8,166 nucleotides of DNA from contig WGAK01000186.1 in NCBI GenBank assembly GCA_015494815.1, positions 1 through 8,166 on the forward strand. Direction: 5' to 3'. Every line of letters begins with the position of its first letter. Positions within the stretch are counted from its first letter, which is position 1. Positions 1-5,666 of the stretch are shown one piece after another. The stretch comes from Anaerolineales bacterium (GTDB taxonomy: Bacteria; Chloroflexota; Anaerolineae; Anaerolineales; DRMV01). Below the pieces are notes generated by a model. That model ran no database searches. It was not told the origin of the DNA and saw nothing but the letters and a program-made list of their open reading frames with translations. Both the position numbers and the translations under genes were made by a program.

Positions 1-19
1 AGATGTGTATAAGAGACAG
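1..19 (+). other. Tn5/Nextera mosaic-end adapter (library contamination)
   Basis: The first 19 bases, AGATGTGTATAAGAGACAG, are exactly the Tn5 mosaic end used in Nextera-type libraries. The orientation fits untrimmed 3' read-through from a minus-strand read that reached the contig edge. It is not genomic sequence. It creates false open frames starting MCIRDR and MYKRQ, and it interrupts the mutS frame. Genomic sequence starts at about base 20. Confidence 0.97.
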
Positions 20-1244
20 GGTCTTGGGGGAAGGGCTCCGCGGGCGGACCCGCGGCGGAGTCGGGGGCCTCGGGCGCCTCCTGGCCCAGGAGCAGGGCTT
101 GCACCCGCGGCAGTTGGCGCAGGGTGGCGCGCAGGGCCACCAGGTCGCGCGGCTGCGCGGAGCCCGCGGCAATGCGGTTGGTCAGGCGCTCCAGGTCGGC
201 CAGGGGTTTGAGCGCGGCCCGCACTTCCGCGCGCAGCAGCCCGTGCCGAAAGAAGAAGTCCACCCCGTCCAGGCGGCGGCGAATGCGGGCCACATCCACC
301 AGGGGCTGCTGCACCCACTGCCGGATGAGCCGCCGGCCCATGGGCGTGACCGTGCGGTCCAGCACGCCCAGCAGCGAACCCTCCACCCGGCCCTCGCGCA
401 GGGTCTCGGTCAATTCCAGGCCGCGGCGGGTGGCCGCGTCCAGGGCCATGAAGTCCTGCAGGCTGTAGGTGTGCAGCCGGGTCAGCAGAGGCAAGACATC
501 CCGGCGGGTTTCTTGCAAATATTGCACGATGGCCCCGGCCGCGCGTCCGGCCAGGGGCTTGCCTTGCAGGCCGAAGCCCTCCAGCCGGGCCACCTGGAAG
601 TGGGCCTTGAGCGCGTCCTGGGCGCGGTTGGGCTCGAAACGCCAGCCCGGCCACGGCATGGGGTGCCCCGGCGTGTCGGGGGGCAGGGTCTGGTCTTCGG
701 GGTGCAGCACTTCCGCGGGCCGCAAGCGGAGCAGTTCCGCCCGCACCAGATGCGCGATGTCGGGCCCGCGCAACTCGGTGGCCGCGAATTCGCCCGTGGT
801 CACATCCGCGTACGCGATGCCGGCCCGCTCGCCCTGGAGCACCACCGCGGCCAGGTAGTTGTTGGCGTCGCCGGGCAGCAATTCGGGCTCCAACACCGTG
901 CCGGGGGTGACCACCCGCACCACCTTGCGGGGCATGAGCCCGCGCACGGGCTGTTCGCCGATTTGCTCCGCGATGGCCACCCGGTAGCCCTTCTCGATGA
1001 GCCGGGCCAGGTAAGTGTCCACCGCGTGGTAGGGCACCCCGGCCATGGGCACCCGCACGCCCTTGGCCACATTGCGCGAAGTCAGCACCAGGTCCAGTTC
1101 GCGGCTGACGACTTCCGCGTCCTCGTCGAAGGTTTCGTAGAAGTCGCCCAGGCGGAAGAACAGAATGGCGTCGGGGTATTGGCGCTTGAGTTCCAGATAT
1201 TGGCGGCGAACGGGGGTCACGCCGTCGGCGCTGCGTTTGGGCAT
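20..1244 (-). CDS. mutS: DNA mismatch repair protein MutS, N-terminal half (3' end cut by contig edge)
   Basis: MutS recognises mismatches and small loops and starts methyl-independent or methyl-directed repair with MutL. About 408 codons are present, against roughly 850-900 for a whole MutS. The N-terminal mismatch-binding domain is clear: residues 16-39 carry the KRQYPDAILFFRLGDFYETF signature with the mismatch-wedging Phe35-Tyr36-Glu37 (F-x-E) motif, followed by MAGVPYHAVDTYLARLIEKG and VAIAEQ. The connector domain follows (TPGTVLEPELL, then GIAYADVTTGEF), then the start of the core/lever domain (LDRTVTPMGRRLIRQWVQQPL, LADLERLTNRIA, QPRDLVALR). The clamp and the ATPase with Walker motifs lie beyond the edge. 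A Pro/Glu/Ala-rich linker comes right before the cut. The start at 1244 has a GAGGGA Shine-Dalgarno 6-7 nt upstream. The gene is divergent from the HerA-like gene. The family is certain; the rest of the protein is not visible. Confidence 0.96.
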
Positions 1245-1250
1245 GGGCTT

Positions 1251-1256
1251 CCCTCG
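1251..1256 (-). promoter_or_regulatory. Shine-Dalgarno of mutS
   Basis: On the minus strand the sequence GAGGGA (1255-1250 region) sits about 6-7 nt before the ATG at 1244-1242. It supports the mutS start at 1244. Confidence 0.6.
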
Positions 1257-1288
1257 GGGCCGGGGCGGCGACCCGCCCGGCAGGTGTT

Positions 1289-1315
1289 TTGTATTGTACC
1301 AAGACGCGGTACAAT
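1289..1315 (+). promoter_or_regulatory. Candidate sigma-70-type promoter for the rightward operon
   Basis: The -10-like hexamer TACAAT at 1310-1315 matches TATAAT at five of six positions. The -35 is weak: TTGTAT at 1289-1294 gives a 15-bp spacer, and shifted alternatives in the same T-rich run give 16-17 bp. Transcription would begin near 1322, giving a leader of about 54 nt before the ATG at 1376. This is a prediction from hexamer similarity only. Confidence 0.5.
1293..1315. promoter_or_regulatory. Perfect palindrome ATTGTACC-N7-GGTACAAT, candidate operator between divergent promoters
   Basis: An 8-bp perfect inverted repeat with a 7-bp spacer (AAGACGC) is centred on base 1304, midway in the 131-bp gap between mutS and the HerA-like gene. 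It lies in an A+T-rich island (about 1284-1326) that stands out from the GC-rich surroundings. Each arm contains a -10-like TACAAT on the strand reading away from the centre, so the symmetry may serve a dimeric regulator, arise from two mirrored promoters, or both. No regulator family is assigned: the half-site is not one I can match with confidence. Confidence 0.6.
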
Positions 1316-1321
1316 GCGGAA
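1293..1321 (-). promoter_or_regulatory. Candidate promoter for mutS
   Basis: On the minus strand a TACAAT -10-like hexamer covers 1298-1293. The hexamer 17 bp upstream, TTCCGC at 1321-1316, is a poor -35. A start near 1286 would give a leader of about 40 nt before the mutS ATG. It overlaps the rightward promoter, so both could hardly be occupied by RNA polymerase at once. Confidence 0.42.
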
Positions 1322-1334
1322 TGTAAGCACCCTC

Positions 1335-1358
1335 GGCCCCGCGGGTTTCCCCGGGGCC
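1335..1358 (+). promoter_or_regulatory. Strong RNA hairpin in the leader of the HerA-like operon
   Basis: Arms GGCCCCG (1335-1341) and CGGGGCC (1352-1358) pair perfectly. Inside them GGG (1343-1345) pairs with CCC (1349-1351) around a TTT loop, leaving one bulged C at 1342. The stem has ten G:C-only pairs. It lies between the predicted transcription start and the Shine-Dalgarno at 1365-1368. No T-run follows, so it is not a standard intrinsic terminator. It could affect translation initiation or mRNA stability. In DNA this GC-rich, some chance pairing is expected. Confidence 0.4.
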
Positions 1359-1364
1359 TGGCCC

Positions 1365-1368
1365 GGAG
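1365..1368 (+). promoter_or_regulatory. Shine-Dalgarno of the HerA-like gene
   Basis: GGAG lies 7 nt before the ATG at 1376. This decides for that start over the earlier in-frame TTG at 1289, which falls inside the promoter palindrome. Confidence 0.6.
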
Positions 1369-1375
1369 CCCGACC

Positions 1376-3118
1376 ATGACCCTGGACCCGACCCAGCCCA
1401 TCGGCTATATCGTCAGCGGCAGCCTGCAAGGCGGCCTGGAAGCCCGGCTGAGCATCCCCGCGGTGCATCTGCAAGAGGGCGCGTTCGTGGTGGCCAAGGT
1501 GCCGCCCGGTGAGCACGAGCCGGGCTGGCAGTTCTACGGCCTGGTGACCGACCTGCGCCTGGCCGCGTCGGACGAACGCTTTGCGGACGAACAGGTGGCC
1601 CAGCGTTTCGGCGGCGCGCTGGCCGCGCTGCTCTACGGTCAGACCCTCTACACCACCTTGCTGTTCGTGCCGCACCTGATGCTGGAAGTGCCGCCCGAGG
1701 GCCCCGAAGCCGCGGCGGCCTGGTGGGCGGCCATCGAAAACGGCCAACGCGCCCGCCCGCGGCCCATGCCCGTCAAGACCATCCCGCCGCACCACACCCG
1801 GGTGTATCTGGCCACCCAGGGCGATGTGGACGAAATTTTCGGCAAAGCCGACGCGGAAGGGCGTTTCTTCGAGGTGGGCGCCACCCGCGAGCAGGGCTAC
1901 GCGGTGCGCCTGGACCTGGAACGCTTCATCCGCCGGCCTTCGGGGGTGTTCGGGGCCACGGGCGCGGGCAAGTCGTTCCTGGTGCGCTTGCTGCTGGCCG
2001 GGCTCATCCACTATGGCCGGGCCGCGGTGCTCATCTACGACATGCACAACGAATACGGCTTCGACAGCGAAGACCCCGAGAAGAAGACCCGGGTCATCGG
2101 CCTGAAGACCAAGTTCCCCGCCCGGGTGCGGGTGGTGGCCCTGGGCCGCGGCGCGCTCATCCACGGCAACAAGCCCCCCGACTATCACCTCGAGATTGCC
2201 ATGCACGACATCGAGCCCGCGGACATCCTGCTGCTGCGCCAGACCCTGGACCTGACCGACACCGCGGCCCTGGTGCTCGACATGGCCCGCAAGCAGTGGC
2301 GACGCCACTGGTTCCAGCGGTTCACCGCGCTGGAGCCGGGCAAGACCGAGGTCATCGTGGACGACAAAGGCCGCGAACGCCGGGTACCCACGCCCGACAG
2401 CGTCGAGGGCTGGGCCCGCGAACATAACATCCACGAGCAATCCGCGCTGGCCCTGCACCGCCGTTTGCGCCAGTTGCGCGACCGGGATTATGTGGTCGAA
2501 ACCCCCGCGGACGACACCTTAGCCGCCATCATCCAGGACATGGAGCACGGCCGCGCGGTGGTGCTGTCCTTCGGCGAGTACGAGACCGAACTGGATTACC
2601 TCTTCGTCAGCAACCTGCTCACCCGCCTGATTCGCGAGCACTGGGTGCGGCGCACCAATGCCTATCGCAGCGGCCAGGCCGACGAGCCCCGCCCCCTGGT
2701 GGTGGTGGTCGAAGAAGCGCACAAACTCCTCAGCCCCGAAGTGGCGGGCCAGACCACCTTCAACATCCTGGCCCGCGAGATGCGCAAGTATTATGTGACG
2801 CTGCTCATCGTAGACCAGCGGCCGTCGCAGATTGACGACGAGGTGATGTCGCAGTTGGGCACCCGCATCGCCGGCTGGCTGGGGGATGAGCACGACATTC
2901 GGGCCGTGCTGGCCGGTTTGTCGGGCCGGGAGACCTTGCGCGGGCTGCTCTCGCGGCTGCAACTGGGCGAAGAAGTGCTCATTGCGGGCTTTGGCGTGCC
3001 CATGCCCATCGTGGTGCGCACCCGGCGTTACGACGACGCGTTTTGGCGGGCCCTGCTGGGCGACGCCGGGACCGCGGCCCGCTCGGAAGACGACCTGCTG
3101 GCCGACCTGGGCTATTGA
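1376..3118 (+). CDS. HerA-like (DUF87) hexameric ATPase / ATP-binding protein
   Basis: The product is a 580-residue P-loop ATPase of the HerA/FtsK superfamily. Family members form hexameric rings that translocate DNA and often work with the nuclease NurA. An N-terminal beta-rich region opens with IGYIVSGSLQGG and resembles the HAS-barrel. The RecA-like core follows: Walker A GATGAGKS at residues 193-200, a family-typical IYDMHNEYGF segment just after it, Walker B VVVVEEAH at 442-449 with the usual Glu-Glu, and VDQRPSQID at 479-487, where the Arg of QRPS is the usual candidate arginine finger or sensor. Length is normal for the family. The start is chosen by the GGAG at 1365 and the loss of family-like sequence upstream. 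It heads a five-gene operon, 10 bp before the bactofilin. No nurA gene is seen. The family is firm; the role in this operon is unknown, and it could act on DNA or be an unrelated motor. Confidence 0.92.
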   Translation: MTLDPTQPIGYIVSGSLQGGLEARLSIPAVHLQEGAFVVAKVPPGEHEPGWQFYGLVTDLRLAASDERFADEQVAQRFGGALAALLYGQTLYTTLLFVPHLMLEVPPEGPEAAAAWWAAIENGQRARPRPMPVKTIPPHHTRVYLATQGDVDEIFGKADAEGRFFEVGATREQGYAVRLDLERFIRRPSGVFGATGAGKSFLVRLLLAGLIHYGRAAVLIYDMHNEYGFDSEDPEKKTRVIGLKTKFPARVRVVALGRGALIHGNKPPDYHLEIAMHDIEPADILLLRQTLDLTDTAALVLDMARKQWRRHWFQRFTALEPGKTEVIVDDKGRERRVPTPDSVEGWAREHNIHEQSALALHRRLRQLRDRDYVVETPADDTLAAIIQDMEHGRAVVLSFGEYETELDYLFVSNLLTRLIREHWVRRTNAYRSGQADEPRPLVVVVEEAHKLLSPEVAGQTTFNILAREMRKYYVTLLIVDQRPSQIDDEVMSQLGTRIAGWLGDEHDIRAVLAGLSGRETLRGLLSRLQLGEEVLIAGFGVPMPIVVRTRRYDDAFWRALLGDAGTAARSEDDLLADLGY

Positions 3119-3122
3119 GGAG
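3117..3122 (+). promoter_or_regulatory. Shine-Dalgarno of the bactofilin gene, overlapping the upstream stop codon
   Basis: GAGGAG begins inside the TGA stop of the HerA-like gene (3116-3118) and lies 6 nt before the ATG at 3129. This arrangement favours translational coupling and fixes the bactofilin start. Confidence 0.7.
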
Positions 3123-3128
3123 CCGGGC

Positions 3129-3743
3129 ATGAGTTTCTTGCGCAAGGCTTTTCGTAAAGACGAAGAGGTGCCGCCGCCTATCCAACGCCGTCCCCCCGCG
3201 GCGGAGGCGCGCGGCCCCACGGCCCCACCCGCAACGCCACCGCCGGCGGCCGAGCCTGCACCCGCGCCTCCGCCGGTGACCGCGCCCCCGCCTCCGGCCG
3301 ACCGTCCCGCGGGCACCTCCACCCTGGCCGCGGGGGTGACGGGGCAGGGCACGCTGACGGGACGGGGCACGGTGCGCGTCGAGGGCGTGTGGCAGGGCGA
3401 AGTGCGCCTCGACGGCACCCTGGTGGTGGCTCCCGGCGGGCGGGTCGAAGGCCCCGCCATCGTGGCCCGCCGGGTGGTGGTCGAGGGCCTGCTGCGCGGG
3501 CCCGTGCAGGCCGAGTATGTGGAAATCGGCGCCACGGGGCGGGTGTGGGGCGATGTGGTCACCACCGCGTTCGTCACCCGCGAGGGCGCGTTCTTGCGCG
3601 GCCAGGTGCGCATGGAAGAGCGCCTGGACCTGCCGCTGACCGCCGCCGAGCCGCCGCCCGCGCCGGCGGACGATGCGCCTGCGCCCGCGGATACGGCGCC
3701 GGCCCCCGCGGAGCCGGTTCCCCCGCCCGAGGAGGGGCCATGA
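3129..3743 (+). CDS. Bactofilin (polymer-forming cytoskeletal protein, DUF583)
   Basis: The product is a 204-residue bactofilin. Bactofilins are right-handed beta-helix proteins that polymerise without nucleotide, often at the membrane, and recruit envelope enzymes. The core, residues about 63-165, has the short repeating beta rungs with Gly turns typical of the family (TLTGRGTVRVEGVWQGEVRLDG, then GRVEGPAIVARRVVVEG, then GATGRVWGDVVT). On both sides lie disordered Pro/Ala-rich tails (about 23-60 and 172-204). The N-terminus MSFLRKAFRK is short, hydrophobic and basic, like the membrane-targeting peptides described in some bactofilins. It starts 10 bp after the HerA-like gene and its stop overlaps the sulfotransferase start by 4 bp (ATGA). 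Size is normal for the family. The C-terminal tail shares APAPAEPVPP with the end of the ligase-family protein. A scaffold role for polysaccharide export is inferred. Confidence 0.93.
   Translation: MSFLRKAFRKDEEVPPPIQRRPPAAEARGPTAPPATPPPAAEPAPAPPPVTAPPPPADRPAGTSTLAAGVTGQGTLTGRGTVRVEGVWQGEVRLDGTLVVAPGGRVEGPAIVARRVVVEGLLRGPVQAEYVEIGATGRVWGDVVTTAFVTREGAFLRGQVRMEERLDLPLTAAEPPPAPADDAPAPADTAPAPAEPVPPPEEGP
3694..3725 (+). repeat. 32-bp near-identical repeat, copy 1 (bactofilin C-terminal tail)
   Basis: This stretch matches 7044-7075 at 31 of 32 positions, the mismatch being C at 3707 against G at 7057. Both copies are read in the same frame and encode APAPAEPVPP within the last 15 residues of their proteins. 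Confidence 0.85.
3729..3737 (+). promoter_or_regulatory. Shine-Dalgarno of the sulfotransferase gene
   Basis: GAGGAGGGG lies inside the last bactofilin codons, directly before the ATG at 3740. It is the strongest ribosome binding site in the operon and supports the ATGA overlap start. Confidence 0.65.
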
Positions 3744-4705
3744 GCCCCACCGCCGCGCCGATTTTGGTGACCGGCGCGCACCGCTCGGGCACCACCTGGG
3801 TGGGCCGCATCCTGGCCGCCAGCGGCCGGGTGGTGTACATCAACGAGCCTCTCAACCGGGACCACCGCCCCGGCGTGTTCGCGGCCGCGGTGCCTTTTTG
3901 GTATTTTTACCTGCACGACGGCAACGCAGGGCCCTATCGGGCCGCCTTTCAGCAGACCCTGGCCTTGCGCTATGGGTGGACGCGCGAGTTGCGGGCCGTG
4001 CGTTCGCCTCGAGACCTGGCCCGCATGGTGCGCGACGGCCTGCGCTGGAACTGGGGGCGGCTTTTGAGGCGACGGCCCTTGCTCAAGGACCCTTTCGCGC
4101 TGCCCTCGGTGCCCTGGTTCGTGCGTCGTTTGGGCGTGCGTGCGGTGGTGCTGGTGCGTCATCCGGCTGCGGTGGCCGCCAGTTGGCTGCGCCTGGGCTG
4201 GGTGGTGCACCCCCGGCAGTTGTTGGCGCAGCCCGCGCTGCTGGCCCAACTGAACCCGGCCGAGGTGCGCAGCCTGGAAGCCGCGGCCGCGACCGACGAC
4301 CGCCTCGCCTGGGCCGCCGCGGTGTGGCGCGCGCTGTACGCCCGAGTGCTGACCTACCGCGACCTGGCCGCGGTGCACACGGTGCGGCACGAAGACCTGG
4401 CCCGCGCGCCCCAGCGCGCGTTCGCGGCGCTGTACGCGCACCTGGGCCTGCCTTTCGACGCGCGCGCGCGGCGGGCCGTGGTCCGCAGCACCCAGGGCCG
4501 GGCCGCGCACACCGACCCGCGGCGACCCCACGCCACCGCATTGGACAGCCGCGCGGTGGTGCGGGCCTGGCAGCGCGCCTTCACCCCCGAGCAGGTGGCG
4601 CGGCTGCGGGCCCTGACCGCGCCCGTGGCCGACCACTTCTACACCCCCGCGGACTGGGAGATGCCCCATGCGCACCTGGTGGAACCGGCTGCTGCGCCGC
4701 GATGA
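3740..4705 (+). CDS. PAPS-dependent sulfotransferase family protein (probable carbohydrate sulfotransferase)
   Basis: The product is a 321-residue protein of the sulfotransferase fold, which moves sulfate from PAPS to an acceptor hydroxyl or amine. The 5'-phosphosulfate loop is GAHRSGTTWVGRIL (residues 12-25, core HRSGTT 14-19). INEPLN (34-39) recalls the EPL segment of carbohydrate sulfotransferases, and LLKDPFAL (114-121) is another family-type motif. The 3'-phosphate-binding segment is VVLVRHPAAVAASW (136-149), with Arg140 and Ser148 as the likely 3'-phosphate ligands. No signal peptide or membrane segment is evident, so it is probably cytoplasmic. It begins in a 4-bp overlap with the bactofilin stop and ends 38 bp inside the Wzz-like gene. 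Neighbours suggest a polysaccharide or its lipid-linked precursor as acceptor; the substrate itself cannot be read from sequence. Confidence 0.9.
   Translation: MSPTAAPILVTGAHRSGTTWVGRILAASGRVVYINEPLNRDHRPGVFAAAVPFWYFYLHDGNAGPYRAAFQQTLALRYGWTRELRAVRSPRDLARMVRDGLRWNWGRLLRRRPLLKDPFALPSVPWFVRRLGVRAVVLVRHPAAVAASWLRLGWVVHPRQLLAQPALLAQLNPAEVRSLEAAAATDDRLAWAAAVWRALYARVLTYRDLAAVHTVRHEDLARAPQRAFAALYAHLGLPFDARARRAVVRSTQGRAAHTDPRRPHATALDSRAVVRAWQRAFTPEQVARLRALTAPVADHFYTPADWEMPHAHLVEPAAAPR
4656..4660 (+). promoter_or_regulatory. Shine-Dalgarno of the Wzz-like gene
   Basis: GGGAG lies 7 nt before the ATG at 4668, inside the sulfotransferase coding region. It supports the 38-bp overlap rather than a later start. 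Confidence 0.5.
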
Positions 4706-5666
4706 CCCGACCGACTGGGCGTGCTGGCTGGCGGCCTGGCGCTTGTGGCTGGTGGCCGGGCTGCTGGGCGCGACGCTGGCCGCGGCGCTGTACCGTGTGG
4801 CGCCCCCGCCGCCCCGGGCCCGGGCTGAGGTGGTGGTGGACCACGACCTGGAGGCCGCCCTGCCGAGCGGCACCGACCGCCAACTCTTCTACTACCTGAG
4901 CCGGGAGAACAAAAAACTCGAGGCCGTGGCCTGGGCCGATGATGTGCTGGCGCCCGTGGCCGAGGCATTGGGGGCTTCCCCCGCGGCGCTGCGGAGCGGG
5001 GGGCCGCTGGTGCTGCGACAGGAAAAAGACGGCCTCTGGCACTTTTGGGTCACCGCGCGACCGGCCGCCCGGGCCCAGACGGTGGCCGCCCTGTGGGCCC
5101 GGGCTTTCACCGACGCGGCCCAGGCCGCGATTGCCGCGGCCCGGCAGGCCCAGGGCTATCGGGGGCAGCACCAGGCCCTGGCGCGCACGCTGGCCGAAAC
5201 CCGCTTCTTGTGCGCGCATCTGGAACAGGTGCAGGCCGAGTTGGACGCCTGGCCCCCGCCGCCCGACATGACGCCCTGGCAGGCCTGGGCCCTGTGGGAG
5301 CGCCTGGCCTGGCTGCACGGCGGCGTGGGCGACCTGCCCCCCTGGCCCGCGGAGCCGCGCGCGGGGGAGGATGTGCTGCGCGCGGCCCAAGCCCTGGCCG
5401 AGGCGCGAGCCGCGGCCTGTCCGCAGCGCCTGGCCGCGCTGCAGGCCGACCTGGACGCGCTGGCCCAGGCCTGGGCCGAGGCGGACCGCGCGGCCCGCGG
5501 GCTGTCGCCTTACCTGAGCGTGACGCCCACCCAAATCCAGGCCGCGGGCCTGCCCGTGGCCCCCGCGGTGGGGCCGGGCACCTACATGGTGGCAGGCGCG
5601 CTGCTGGCCTGGGCCGTGCTGGGCCTGGGGCTGCTCTTCCGGGGAGGAAGCGAGCCATGCGCATGA
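4668..5666 (+). CDS. Wzz-like polysaccharide chain-length determinant / co-polymerase membrane protein
   Basis: The product has 332 residues and the two-helix layout of Wzz/PCP proteins. These form inner-membrane oligomers that set the length of surface polysaccharides made by a Wzy polymerase. One membrane segment is at about residues 26-44 (LWLVAGLLGATLAAALY) and a second at about 304-324. Between them is a large outside domain rich in Ala, Leu, Gln and Glu, with coiled-coil character (about 134-192 and 236-276). Just before the second helix, LPVAPAVGPG (295-304) matches the Pro-rich PCP motif. There is no Walker motif, so it is not fused to a BY-kinase. It overlaps the sulfotransferase by 38 bp and the ligase gene by 10 bp. 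Sequence similarity to classical Wzz is weak by eye, so the call rests mostly on topology, the Pro motif and context. Another membrane-anchored coiled-coil protein is possible. Confidence 0.72.
   Translation: MRTWWNRLLRRDDPTDWACWLAAWRLWLVAGLLGATLAAALYRVAPPPPRARAEVVVDHDLEAALPSGTDRQLFYYLSRENKKLEAVAWADDVLAPVAEALGASPAALRSGGPLVLRQEKDGLWHFWVTARPAARAQTVAALWARAFTDAAQAAIAAARQAQGYRGQHQALARTLAETRFLCAHLEQVQAELDAWPPPPDMTPWQAWALWERLAWLHGGVGDLPPWPAEPRAGEDVLRAAQALAEARAAACPQRLAALQADLDALAQAWAEADRAARGLSPYLSVTPTQIQAAGLPVAPAVGPGTYMVAGALLAWAVLGLGLLFRGGSEPCA
5643..5647 (+). promoter_or_regulatory. Shine-Dalgarno of the ligase/polymerase gene
   Basis: GGAGG ends 9 nt before the ATG at 5657 and 15 nt before the second in-frame ATG at 5663. 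Spacing favours 5657 as the start. Confidence 0.65.

Noticed and set aside
1..19. Transposon end of a resident Tn5-like element
   Set aside because: It is the engineered mosaic end at the very edge of the contig, with no transposase gene or inverted partner in the window.
1335..1358. Intrinsic terminator
   Set aside because: No T-run follows the hairpin on either strand, and it lies between a promoter and its gene's start codon.
1289..1375. Upstream TTG start for the HerA-like gene
   Set aside because: It would add 29 residues read from the promoter palindrome and leader hairpin. The ATG at 1376 has a Shine-Dalgarno and begins family-like sequence.
3..1379. Plus-strand open frame of 458 codons opposite mutS
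   Set aside because: Its start lies in the sequencing adapter, its product is repetitive Gly/Arg/His/Gln-rich sequence without family motifs, and the opposite strand encodes a clear MutS.
1217..2458. Minus-strand open frame of 413 codons overlapping the mutS start and the HerA-like gene
   Set aside because: No domain motifs are present, and it crosses the divergent promoter region and the HerA-like Walker A in antisense.
2519..4873. Minus-strand open frame of 784 codons across the operon
   Set aside because: It is an antisense shadow typical of very GC-rich DNA. The product is low-complexity Arg/Gly/Ser/Ala and the plus strand holds recognisable HerA-like, bactofilin and sulfotransferase genes.
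5045..5656. Upstream extension of the ligase gene by 204 codons
   Set aside because: The extra sequence is a Gly/Ala/Arg/Pro shadow of the Wzz-like gene. The ATG at 5657 has a well-placed GGAGG and starts directly before the first membrane helix.
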